From the NCBI GenBank assembly GCA_030386875.1, contig CM059569.1, forward strand, positions 44,865,842 through 44,929,841: a stretch of DNA of 64,000 bases, given 5' to 3'. Position 1 is the first letter of the stretch. Every line of letters starts with the position of its first letter. The notes under the pieces were generated by a model that was not told where the DNA came from, ran no database searches, and worked only from the letters and a program-made list of their open reading frames with translations. Shown here piece after piece: positions 8,471 to 18,031 of this stretch. The stretch comes from Morinoia aosen (Eukaryota; Arthropoda; Malacostraca; Amphipoda; Talitridae). The position numbers and the translations under genes were made by a program.

Positions 8471-11400
8471 CGAGTACTGCGTTGCCTCATTCCCAGACTA
8501 CTCGCCTCTTGACAATCCTCGATCCCGTTACCAAATATCGATTTCTTATCGACACTGGCTCTAGCGTATCAATTATCCCAGCCACGGCAAAAGTCAAAAA
8601 CCAGCCATTAGTGGCTACATTACGCGCCGCAAACGGCACGCCAATACCTTGTTACGGTGAACGAGCCTTAGAGTGCAGTCTGGGATTGAGGCGAACTTTC
8701 CTGTTTACTTTCTTAATCGCGGAAGTCCAAGAGCCTATCATTGGCGCGGATTTCCTAGAGAAGTATGGGATTATCGTAGATGTTAAAAACCGTAGAATTA
8801 GGGACGAGGAGACACAGATCTCAATTCCCGCTGGTAGCATAACTAAAGAAAATGTCTTGCATTCCTTTTCTATTGCTTTCAAGGAGGAGTGCATGTTCGC
8901 ACAAATCCTCAAAAGTTTTCCCGCATTAACAAACCCTAACTTAGTTTCTAAAAACATGCAAACCTGCACGAAACACTTCATAGAGACGCAAGGACCGCCT
9001 GTCTTCTCCCGTGCTAGGAGATTGCCGCCTGATCGATTGGCGTTAGCCAAGAAAGAATTCGCGCGCATGCAGGAGTGTGGCATCATCCGCACCTCCAAAA
9101 GTCCTTGGGCTAGCCCTCTTTTGCTGGTACCCAAGGCTAACGGTGAATTCAGACCGTGCGGGGATTTCCGCAGGTTAAATGCCGTTACTTTACCTGATCG
9201 CTATCCTATTCCTTACCTTCACGATTTCAGTGCAAATTTGGAAGGAGCACAAATTTTCTCTAAGATTGACCTGCAGTCCGCCTTTCATCAAATCCCTCTT
9301 GATGAGTCCGCTATCCCCAAGACCGCTGTCATCACTCCATTTGGTCTCTTTGAATTTCTAAAAATGCCATATGGTCTCCGGAACGCGCCTCAAACGTTCC
9401 AGAGACACATGGCTGAAATCTTCTCTGATCTCTCTTTCGCTTTTGTCTACTTAGACGATATCCTTGTGGCGTCCACAACCCCGGAGTTGCACAAAGACCA
9501 TCTTAGGGTCGTTTTTCAAAGATTGTCCGACAATGGACTCCTCGTAAATCCTGAGAAATGTGAGTTCGGAAAGTCATCACTGATTTACTTAGGTCATGAA
9601 ATCTCTAGCCTAGGTCTAAAACCTTTGCCTTCCAAAGTAGAAGTGATCAGAAACTTTCCTCTTCCACAGACCCAGAAGGAACTAAGAAGGTTCCTAGGTT
9701 CTGTTAACTTTTACCATCATTTCATACGCAACTGTGCCCAAACTTTAGCGCCCTTGTCCGACCTCCTCGAACCGAAACGTAAAGGCAAATCTATCGAGGT
9801 AAAATGGACAGAAGAAGCGCGCAAAGCTTTTGATACTATCAAGCACAAGTTAGCATCCGCGACTGAACTATCCTACCCTATTGCTAATGCTGATTTCAGC
9901 CTCGTTGTTGACGCATCCAGTACCGCCGTAGGTGCTGTGTTGCAACAACAAGTAGGTACTAATATCTCTCCTCTTGCTTTCTTTTCCAAAAAGCTGTCGC
10001 CCACTGAGCGTGCTTATAGCGCGTTCGGTAGGGAACTTCTTGCTATCTACCTATCTGTGAGACACTTTCGCTATGCTCTAGAGGCAAGGGAGTTTGTGAT
10101 CTACACAGATCACAAACCTTTGACCTCAGCTATAAAAATGCCTTCTGAAAGACATTCGCCTAGAGAAGCTCGACACCTTTCCTTTATAAGTCAGTTCACA
10201 ACTGACATCCGTTTCATTAAAGGTCTCGACAATACTGTGGCCGATTGCTTGTCCCGCATCAATACTGTCCAAACCAGTGGCGAAATCACCTTCGGCAACA
10301 TTTGTAATGCTCAAAAGGAGGATCCTGAACTTCAGGACCTTCTCAAATCTTCTAACCCTTCCCTTCCAAAACTAACCTTGGTTGACGGCGTGTATCGTGA
10401 TGCCGAGCGACCTTCTCGTTTGTATCTTCCTGCGACTCTCCGCAGAGTAGCTGTCCTCCACTACCATTCCCTCAGTCACCCTGGTATTAACCGTACATTG
10501 CGTTTGATTTCTGATCGTTACGTCTGGCCAGCGATGCGTAAGGAGGTCAAGCAAATTGTGCAAAATTGCCATGCGTGTCAGAGTAGTAAGGTGGTGAAAC
10601 ATAATCGTGCAGCGCTGCAGAGTTGCGCATTCACAGGTCAAAAGTTTGACTCTGTCCACCTAGACCTAGTGGGTCCCTTGCCTGTATCGCGCGGTTATTC
10701 TTATTTGTTGACCATCATCGATAGGTTCACGCGTTGGGTTGAGGCTGTCCCTCTCCCTGATACACAAACTGAGACTGTAGCACGCGCCTTCTTATCAAAT
10801 TGGATCTCTAGATTTGGGGTTCCCTTACAAGTCACACATGACCGGGGATCACAATTCACCTCCAAATTCTGGAGTGAGCTTAGCACCGCCTTAGGGTGTG
10901 CAAACACATCCACGACAGCTTATCATCCGCAGTCAAATGGACTTATTGAGAGAGTCCACAGAGACCTCAAGTCTGCCTTGCGTTGCCTTAATTGCAGTCA
11001 CGATTGGACTGATAGTCTTCCAGTAGTACTACTTAGCATCAGAAATTTGCACAGACAAGATCAGCAGTGCACAGCGGCTGAAATGTTGTACGGGAAGACG
11101 CTTCGTCTCCCCGGCGACATTGTTGACCCAAAACCCTTGCCTGAATTTTCATCCGCTGACCGTTCCGCTTACGTAACCTCCCTTAAAGATTGCATGCGCC
11201 AGATCAAGTATGTGGCTCCACGAATGCCTCAGACTGAGGACAGACTAGATTCTGCCCTGCAAGACTGCACACATGTGTATGTCCGCAATGATGCTATTAA
11301 GCCTACACTCACGCGCCCTTATGATGGCCCATTCAAAGTACTTAAACGCAAGCAAAAATATTTCATCCTCGACAGATTCGGCTCGAGCGACCCTGTGAGC

Positions 11401-11805
11401 ATAGACAGATTAAAAGTCGCATACACTTCTGATCATAGTGTAACTTATAACTCATCATCTTCTCCGCAGATTTCTCCTTCCACTGAGACTCGATCATATC
11501 TACCATCTCAGCTTCCTCAGTTGACTGCATTGTTGCCTAGTCAGCTTGAGTGTAACCCTTTCTATGTGCCTGTACACTCAAACTCTATCCCTACGCCTAT
11601 CGTAGACTCTAATCCTAGTCCTCTTACTGACACAGCGACAAGTCTGGAGAGACCAGACGAGCCCGCTGCAGTAACTCCTGTTCCTAGGACTCTTGCCGAT
11701 CTGAACTTGCAGACCCGTTTGGTGAAACTTCCCCGCTCAGTATCATTTGCCAATTGCCGAACTCGGCAGGGTCGTGTAGTTCGCCCTCCTTCCCGCTACA
11801 GATGA
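8398..11805 (+). CDS. pol: Gypsy Pol polyprotein (PR-RT-RNase H-integrase)
   Basis: An open frame of 1135 codons, -1 relative to gag and overlapping it by 73 nt. It is probably made only as a Gag-Pol fusion by frameshifting at 8443-8449, so its first 15 codons are likely not used. Numbering from the ATG: protease DTG at 52-54; reverse transcriptase about 215-400 with YLDD at 351-354; RNase H with D505, E546, D571 and D616; integrase zinc domain H690, H694, C724, C727; integrase core D756, D815, E851 (D-x35-E); then a GPY/F-type module (RPYDGPFK) at 973-980. All catalytic residues are present and no stop interrupts them, so the copy may be active. A Ser/Pro-rich tail ends 41 bp before the 3' LTR. 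Confidence 0.95.
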   Translation: MRLTLLPALYRTNDFGKRHQQRTVASTALPHSQTTRLLTILDPVTKYRFLIDTGSSVSIIPATAKVKNQPLVATLRAANGTPIPCYGERALECSLGLRRTFLFTFLIAEVQEPIIGADFLEKYGIIVDVKNRRIRDEETQISIPAGSITKENVLHSFSIAFKEECMFAQILKSFPALTNPNLVSKNMQTCTKHFIETQGPPVFSRARRLPPDRLALAKKEFARMQECGIIRTSKSPWASPLLLVPKANGEFRPCGDFRRLNAVTLPDRYPIPYLHDFSANLEGAQIFSKIDLQSAFHQIPLDESAIPKTAVITPFGLFEFLKMPYGLRNAPQTFQRHMAEIFSDLSFAFVYLDDILVASTTPELHKDHLRVVFQRLSDNGLLVNPEKCEFGKSSLIYLGHEISSLGLKPLPSKVEVIRNFPLPQTQKELRRFLGSVNFYHHFIRNCAQTLAPLSDLLEPKRKGKSIEVKWTEEARKAFDTIKHKLASATELSYPIANADFSLVVDASSTAVGAVLQQQVGTNISPLAFFSKKLSPTERAYSAFGRELLAIYLSVRHFRYALEAREFVIYTDHKPLTSAIKMPSERHSPREARHLSFISQFTTDIRFIKGLDNTVADCLSRINTVQTSGEITFGNICNAQKEDPELQDLLKSSNPSLPKLTLVDGVYRDAERPSRLYLPATLRRVAVLHYHSLSHPGINRTLRLISDRYVWPAMRKEVKQIVQNCHACQSSKVVKHNRAALQSCAFTGQKFDSVHLDLVGPLPVSRGYSYLLTIIDRFTRWVEAVPLPDTQTETVARAFLSNWISRFGVPLQVTHDRGSQFTSKFWSELSTALGCANTSTTAYHPQSNGLIERVHRDLKSALRCLNCSHDWTDSLPVVLLSIRNLHRQDQQCTAAEMLYGKTLRLPGDIVDPKPLPEFSSADRSAYVTSLKDCMRQIKYVAPRMPQTEDRLDSALQDCTHVYVRNDAIKPTLTRPYDGPFKVLKRKQKYFILDRFGSSDPVSIDRLKVAYTSDHSVTYNSSSSPQISPSTETRSYLPSQLPQLTALLPSQLECNPFYVPVHSNSIPTPIVDSNPSPLTDTATSLERPDEPAAVTPVPRTLADLNLQTRLVKLPRSVSFANCRTRQGRVVRPPSRYR
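8443..8485 (+). promoter_or_regulatory. -1 ribosomal frameshift signal, gag to pol
   Basis: G GGA AAC in the gag frame (8443-8449) is a canonical X XXY YYZ slippery heptamer. After a 7-nt spacer a hairpin follows: 8457-8463 (GCAACGC) pairs with 8479-8485 (GCGTTGC), and 8466-8469 (AGTA) pairs with 8475-8478 (TACT), with a 2-nt bulge and a 5-nt loop. The gag stop sits in the hairpin. A shift at the heptamer enters the open pol frame directly. The same heptamer is, to my knowledge, used by some type D retroviruses. Confidence 0.85.
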
Positions 11806-11835
11806 TTGCAGCGGGTGGACCTTTCGGTCTGCGCC

Positions 11836-11846
11836 TTGGGGGGTAA
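11836..11846 (+). promoter_or_regulatory. Polypurine tract
   Basis: TTGGGGGGTAA ends directly at the 3' LTR. It is the expected plus-strand DNA priming site. Confidence 0.8.
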
Positions 11847-12722
11847 TGTAGCATACCGCTACATAAGCGTAAAAATTAGAAATTCGCTATTCATACTTAA
11901 ATAAATTAATTAGTAGCATTAAAAATATTACTCTAATTTATTATTAATTATTTTCTACTTCTAATTCGTAATCATTAAAATTTTTGTGTAAATACATGAG
12001 AGATCAAATAATCAATCGACATTTCGAGTTCTTAAGCAGCCCGTCTGGCAACATACAAGCGCGTCGCCTAGTCCACTCACTTTTGCTTGTGGCTCGGTTG
12101 CGCGAACATCTCGACCTCTACATCATCGCCATACACACAACCATCACAGTCAAATCTCCCTGGGTTTTCCCTGAGTGCCATGTTAAATGTTACGTTGTTA
12201 ACCTGAGTCATGCTATAACTTGCACACAACTTACCTTATTATTGAGCCAGCCATTTGGCATTACCTTGGGAAAGGCCAGCAAATCTACCTGAGCCTCAAA
12301 CCTTTGAGCTACTCCATTTACTCAAGCTCGATTGTCTGCTAGACGTTTGGAAAGCAGACCTCATAACGTGACCACATTACGTCACTGTTTAGAACTCCTT
12401 CAAGTTTTGCCCCAAATACAACTCACTCCCCACGCTTACTGCATCGCGTGCCGGCCTTCGTCAACTCCAGCCTGGTCCTCCGGCACGGATTGCCACCTCA
12501 ACAAGCTCTCCGAGATCAAGAGTCAAAGAAGCCAGTTTTTTCCTGGTTTCCGCTTCCAAAATAAACTCCGCCACGGAAACTAAGCTGAGTCCACAAACGT
12601 GTTTCATTATCACTCTCGTAATTTACCCAGTACGCTTCGAGAATCGATCGAGTTTTTTTTTCTTTGCCGTTCAAATTAATATTTACACTGAACCACCCAG
12701 CGGCGAGTTCAAAAACCCGACA
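11847..12722 (+). repeat. 3' LTR
   Basis: 876 bp, with three transitions relative to the 5' LTR and no indels. AATAAA is at 12560-12565. It is followed by the TACA target duplicate. Confidence 0.95.
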
Positions 12723-13024
12723 TACACAATTTCTCCAGCAAAGACTGAACTCCTTATATATAAAGTTTATGCTGTACTGTGCCTTTGGAAGTCAAAAAAT
12801 CCAAAGCACAATGACAGATAACATGTTTCAAAGCAATGGGACAAAGTATGAATGATACTCAACGTTACAAACACATGCTAGTTCCGCTTATTTTTGTTAT
12901 AAACCTCTCTCCATGACATTTAGGAGCAAACTGGCTATCTTTTGGTGTGTGATAGATCTCGCCAAACATCTTTCTCTCTCGCTTGCTTTGTCTCTTGCCG
13001 TCTTTTGGTGTGCAGCTACCCTTA

Positions 13025-14120
13025 GATCATTCAATGCTCTGAAATTGTGTTTAATTACAAAGACTAATGAAAATCAAGACAGTTTTATAACGTAAGCATC
13101 TTTTACAAAACACGTCAATAAATTTTAAATGCCAATTATACATACCGAATCATAAAATCACACAATTAATCATCAGTCAATTCTCAAATCAGTTTGTGGA
13201 CATCTGGCAGTGACGTGATGAACGATAAAGTAATTGCTTGAATGAGTAAATTATGTTTAGAAAACTCATCAACTAGCCTTTTTGAAATTTGAGTAAAGTG
13301 AGACTTCTCACCAATGAAACTATTTCTTCCCATATCCCGGGGCGCAAAATTTTACAGAAGGCATCGTAAAATGGACTGCCTTAAAATTTTAATTTTCTAT
13401 GAAATATTTACAACGTGGATAAATTTTTCATTATTTTGTGATTAACTATAACAAAAAAATACTGCATAAGATAATTCATAAAATAATTTACATAAGTATT
13501 CTGTCAAAGCAACGTACATTCATGCTTTGATAAAGTACACATAACTCTATCTCTAGCCTCATGAAACCGTAGATTATAATAAAACGCATCACATTACCCG
13601 ATTCTACTTCACTGCACCCGTGGACGAGTAAATTAACATACGTGATATCAATTACGTTTTTAAGCTCATTTTAAAAGATTTATCACCTCTGGATAGTAGC
13701 TGTAACATAAAAATAGAGCCGATGTTTTCAACAGCTCGCACACATGGAAACATTTTATGAACTTTTATAATTTGAAATTTGGATGCACGTGACATAATGA
13801 TCGTAAATGACCCTGCATAGCTATTGGAGGCAAAATTATGATAGGTAGGCTAAAAAAATGCATAGTTTAAACCCCAATATAATGATTTTTATCATGAATC
13901 GTTACCAACAATAATTATTGAGACTTTTAATTAAATAAAAGTCATATTTTTTAACCTCGTCTTGTATTCCATAACAAATTTGCAGTTGCTAAAAATCTGT
14001 AGTGGCATAAATACTCCTGACTGTTGTTGTCCTATGCTTCGAGCATTTATTTCCATTGTATGAACGATCATCACTGCGGTGGGTCGAGTTCTTTTCATAT
14101 TATTGAGAAAATAGGCCTAC
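13025..14120. other. No recognised feature
   Basis: AT-rich DNA. No coding frame, RNA gene or repeat was recognised. Confidence 0.5.
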
Positions 14121-14385
14121 AGATTAGATTTTGAGTTAGTCGAAGAGCAGTAGGGTATTAAAAAAAAGATGAAGAGAGTACGGTATGGAATTGAGTATGG
14201 AATTAATGAAATAGGAAATCTATACACAAAGAGAGTCCCTTGTACATAGAAACAACAGATTTAAAAGAAGTTGATGAAATAGCATAGAAGTTGAAAAGAA
14301 AATAAAAAGTGATAGAAAACATCACAGCACTAAAGCAAAAAAGATGATTTGCACAAATCAGCAAAAAAAGCTATTCTATTTGAAT
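14121..14385 (+). repeat. Dispersed repeat family A, diverged copy 1
   Basis: This shares the order of blocks seen at 29138, 46424 and 54481: a GATTAGATT-like start, an AATCTATACACAA block, an ACATAGAAACAACAG block, and finally AAATCAGCAAAAAAAGCTATTCTATTTGA, which resembles about 46606-46640. The copy lacks a clear GCCTCCTTAACCAC word, so it is the most diverged of the four. Confidence 0.45.
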
Positions 14386-14662
14386 AAAAATGAGGCTTTT
14401 CTAACTTTTAGAGTGGGATTTCACTTTCCCATCCCATAAAATTCTCCCCCTCCCCGTAAGGGCTAATTCCAATAAATATAGCTGTTGCACCCTCTCAGTT
14501 GGCTTCTAATAGACTAGGTCAAGTTATTGCAATTTTAAGCAGTGAGAGCTTCTCTCGAGTCAAAAAACATTCACTTACAGCGTGGGACCACGAGCAAGTT
14601 AAGTGGTTAAAATGTTTGGTCTTTTACTTATTCCGGTAATACTATGGGAGATACCTTGAAAA

Positions 14663-14825
14663 TCTATACTATAATAAGAGCCGCGTACAAGCCCCAGCCC
14701 TATATATTTTGACGGCCGTGTTCACGCGGCCTCATCAACTCTCGAGAGATTGTATTTTTCGTTTCTTGCCGCCTTTCTCTCATTTTGCCCTCTTTTTTTA
14801 TTTCAAATAAAGGGGGTTGGACTAG
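14663..14825 (+). mobile_element. Short non-autonomous Helitron-like element 1
   Basis: It begins TCTATACTATAATAAGAGC and ends GGACTAG, lying between host A (14662) and T (14826). This fits the Helitron 5'-TC, 3'-CTRR and A/T insertion rules. It shares ends and interior (CAACTCTCGAGAGATTG, ATTTCAAATAA) with 17848-18031. At 163 bp it has no Rep/helicase gene. A GC-rich hairpin just before the CTAG end, usual for Helitrons, is not obvious. Confidence 0.65.
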
Positions 14826-16048
14826 TATCAATAACACTATTGCATGATCAAACTTGCACTGGCAGCGTTACTGATATGGTGAGTGCAATGGCGCAGCCAG
14901 CCAGAAATTTCGGCGGGGGCAGACGTTAATTATATCAGCCATCATTTTATTCTTCTACTTAAAAACGCCGACTGAAACTGGCTCAACAAGTGGATTTCGT
15001 TCAAAATGAGTTTAATGCATCTATGCCAAGACACCCAAAACTTCTAAAAAATTCCAACAATTCCCCCACAGTTACGCTGACGCGCTCCTAAATAACTCAC
15101 TGTTTTAATAACGCACCAGTAACTTTTACCGTTGATTTCAAGCTGAGTTATAGCAGGGCAGCTATAACTCGCTGCTCTACAATTGCCACAATTTAATCCC
15201 AACCATTTCTGACATTCGATTATTTTAAAAACAACGCAGTAGTCTTAATATTCCTATATTACTCATCTGTTCTGAACATAAAAGTATTTCGATTGAACAT
15301 ATCTGAACGGCTCAGTCGTTTACTTGAGTCGCAAATTTATGAGGAACTTAGAAACGAGAAAAATTAATGAAAACGAGCAATTTCCTCGTTTTTAGGTTTC
15401 TCAATGTAAAAGTGTGCAAGCACCACAACTGCATGCAGGCGCCGCTTAGCAACGCACGCACGCACGCACACACGCCTGAACTGCGCAATGATTATAATGA
15501 GTTGCTGCCGAATCAAGTGAACAGGGCCCAAATTAGGCTTTCCTAACGCAAAAACCCAAAGCCAAGGGGCCTGGCTGGTCTCAAGTGCACCGTTATATGA
15601 AAACCTATAATTTTCCTTCAGTTGCGCTAAACGAAAAAACGAGGTTCGACGAAGATGAGTTACAAAATAATATGACATTTATAAAGTATGAGCTTACTTT
15701 TAAATGCACGAAGCTCAGTAAAATATTCCTTGTTTTATGAAGTTGTAAATAAAGGGATGGTGTTTTTTGATGCCTTAAAGAGAGAACTTAAGTTGTCAAG
15801 TGTTGGACTGAATAAGACATCGGTGTCGTGTGGTCGGACGGTCACAGCTGTTATTATATCGAAGGTAAAACCGCTATCCTTCCACGTGCGAATTGTTCGA
15901 GCGTATTTACGAGCCGGCCTTCATGAGGAGGAAGTAGAGCACAATATAATGGAGATAACTTTGCAAATAAACAGTTAACGATCTCTCGATGCTACGAAGG
16001 CTTGAGTTTGCTGAACTCCTGGCTTCGATTGCGACTGGCACGTTTGTA
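14826..16048. other. No gene recognised
   Basis: Includes ATGGCGCAGCCAGCCAGAAA at about 14888, which resembles a motif seen near the ends of dispersed repeats in some arthropods, from memory only. Includes a short CACG/CACA-rich stretch near 15455. Short open frames here have no recognisable domain. Confidence 0.4.
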
Positions 16049-16050
16049 TA

Positions 16051-16319
16051 CAGTATGTCCCACAAAACCCGAACCGAGTATTTATTTTCCCATATCAGTA
16101 ATACCATCATAAGAATACCCGTATCAGTAAAATCATCATAAGAATGCCCGTATCAGTAATAACATCATAATTTTGCTTAAAATTAAATGATTACGGTATT
16201 GAAATACCAAATAATACCATCAGAATTTTGCTTGATATTAAATGCTTATGGTATTCTTATGCTGGTATTCCTGATACGGGAAAATAAATACTCGGTTCAG
16301 GTTTTTGTGAGACATACTG
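16051..16319. mobile_element. Tc1/mariner-type MITE, long inverted ends
   Basis: The ends CAGTATGTCCCACAAAA and its near reverse complement (at 16319) extend into about 45 bp of good pairing through CGAACCGAGTATTTATTTTC, with weaker pairing further in. TA flanks both ends (16049-16050 and 16320-16321). The interior holds repeated ATCAGTAATACCATCATAAG-like words. At 269 bp it has no transposase. A TA duplication and CAGT-type ends fit the Tc1/mariner superfamily. Confidence 0.8.
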
Positions 16320-16321
16320 TA

Positions 16322-16854
16322 TATTTGAATAGACTTGAATGGAAATACAATGCTTCCCAGTTATGTCAATCTGTTCACCTACAAAACACCAGTATACTCG
16401 TATAATGACGTTGGCTTGTTTGCTTGCCTTCTTGGTTGTTATCACCCTCTGCGCGCTGCTTTCAATAATAACAAATGGGAAAATTTGATACCATGTTTTC
16501 AATACGAGATAGGGCAAATTTAAAAACCTCGCTTCAATTAGTAATCTATGGGAAAAATTATGTACCTTAACAATGGAGATGGTCGTGAGCTTCCAGAAAT
16601 TTAGAAAAATACTGACGTTCCTCATGGTCAAACTTATCATATATTAATCCCACACGCAGTAACGTGGATACGATCAGTTACGAATATTCATTTCACATAT
16701 GATATTTTCATTGACTGAGATGCGCAACTTATCCATATACATGCGTTAAATCAAATTAAAGCAATATCAATAACTCAATTTTCATCTAATTTTTCAATTA
16801 AAAATGAGTAGTACATCTAACATGACCAATCGGATCACAAGTTTTTATATGGTT
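16322..16854. other. No recognised feature
   Basis: AT-rich DNA. Small open frames have no recognisable domain. Confidence 0.5.
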
Positions 16855-17045
16855 ATTCATATTCTGTGGGTAATGACGCCATTAGTTCGAATCCCAGTAT
16901 ATTTTTAGTGTTTCTCCCAATAATATAATTGAACCCTGACGCGGCTTTTGTCTTTCTCTTATGGTTTGTTCAACAATTCGGGAACCTTTGTGGTAAGAAA
17001 TATTTAAAAGTCAAATAAGTGTTGTACCGCATTTAATGTATCAAC
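16855..17045 (+). repeat. Dispersed repeat family B, copy 1 (possible tRNA-derived SINE)
   Basis: AGTTCGAATCCCAG at about 16884 resembles an RNA polymerase III B box. It is followed by a region (about 16905-17040) that recurs at about 21800-21965; shared words are CTTATGGTTTGT and GAAATATTT. No convincing A box or cloverleaf is visible, so the SINE reading is tentative. Confidence 0.35.
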
Positions 17046-17847
17046 GTTTTTCTGAAAGCAAACGGTTTACCTTTTCATTTATTTTTTCTTTTTAGTTGAA
17101 CTGGAAAGGTATTTCGGTGAGGCGGAACGAAGGCCTTGAGGTGGTCATTCCTTGCACTCGTCCAACTGAACGGCTTTGGTAAAGTTACGCAACCTGCACT
17201 GACAGGGTACATTGATTTAGTGGCCGTAACAGCTAGTAATCTGTTGGAATTAATTACTTTGAAGCTCCTCTCTTCTTAGACTTGATCCCCAGAACGACGA
17301 CCTCAAAATGTGTACTAAAATACATTAATTCAAATTATGTGATAAAATAAGCGCCGCTTTTAGAGTGGTCAAATGAGAAGCTTTGAGCAAACTTTAGAAC
17401 TTAACCCTTTCCTGCACAATTTAAAACTGGGAATGAAAAGCTTTTCCTCTGAAAAGTGCACTAACATGAAGCATGAATTGATGTAGCGTAAATCATTCAG
17501 TAAAACTGATCAACACTTTGAACTGGAGTTAGTGAGTTTAACCACTGTTGATCAGGAATTAGTACTGTTAGGGATTCTTGTTAGCTAACTAAGCAATTCT
17601 GGAAATAACTTTCTCAGGAAATGAAGCTAAATGTCGGAAATCCCAACTTATGATAGATCATATTCACTTTTCTCATCTGGATCGACAGTTCGTCTCTCTG
17701 TCGCATCAAGGCTTCGACCACTCCTACTTTTGTTCGTGTTGAGACCTAAAGCACGAAGAAAATTCAAAACGAATACAAATTTTTGATAAGAAGTTGTTTG
17801 ATGTAATTGGAATCCTAGAGTATTTTATTCAAACCTTGCCTTGTAAA
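17046..17847. other. No recognised feature
   Basis: AT-rich DNA. No coding frame or repeat was recognised. Confidence 0.5.
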
Positions 17848-18031
17848 TCTATACTACTATAATAAAAGACGCGTACGTCCGTTTGTCCGAAGCCAGCCGA
17901 AAGTGTGTGATGAGCGCATCTGTGATACAAGCTCGGCCTCAGCAACTCTCGAGAGATTGAATTTTTTATTTCTTACGGCCTTTCTTTCATTTCGCCTTCT
18001 TTTTTATTTCAAATAATGGCGGGTGGACTAG
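17848..18031 (+). mobile_element. Short non-autonomous Helitron-like element 2
   Basis: It begins TCTATACTACTATAATAAAA and ends GGACTAG, between host A (17847) and T (18032). It is 184 bp and carries the same CAACTCTCGAGAGATTG and ATTTCAAATAATGG segments as the copy at 14663. Its 5' end, with ACGCGTACGTCCGTTTGTCC, closely resembles arthropod Helitron 5' ends as I know them. No coding capacity. Confidence 0.7.

Larger units (their letters stand above)
6020..12722 (+). mobile_element. Complete Ty3/gypsy retrotransposon, CsRn1-like
   Basis: This 6703-bp element has 876-bp LTRs at 6020-6895 and 11847-12722, starting TG and ending CA. It is flanked by the 4-bp duplication TACA (6016-6019 and 12723-12726). 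It carries a tRNA-Gly primer site, gag, an overlapping pol in another frame, and a G-rich polypurine tract. The LTRs show three differences, all transitions (6147/11974, 6403/12230, 6696/12523), or 0.34 percent, so the insertion is recent. Gag with a Cys-His-Cys-Cys box, an integrase HPGI...RYVWP motif and a 4-bp duplication fit the CsRn1/Kabuki clade. No envelope gene is present. Confidence 0.95.
5774..13021. mobile_element. PIF/Harbinger-like MITE, split by the gypsy insertion
   Basis: The sequence at 5774 starts GGGTAGCTGCACACC. The exact reverse complement ends at 13021, and both ends continue with similar AAAGA and GAAAGCGAGCAAGC-type subterminal sequence. Both are flanked by TTA (5771-5773 and 13022-13024). 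A GGG-starting inverted end with a three-base TWA duplication is the PIF/Harbinger signature. The MITE itself is only about 540 bp (5774-6019 plus 12727-13021); the rest is the later gypsy insertion. It has no transposase. Internal GCACACC and GCAAGC words add further weak inverted structure. Confidence 0.75.

Noticed and set aside
8652-9134. Antisense open frames within gag and pol
   Set aside because: Shadows of the coding frame; no independent evidence.
16855-16900. tRNA gene at the GTTCGAATCCC word
   Set aside because: No acceptor or anticodon stem pairing or proper A box could be found.
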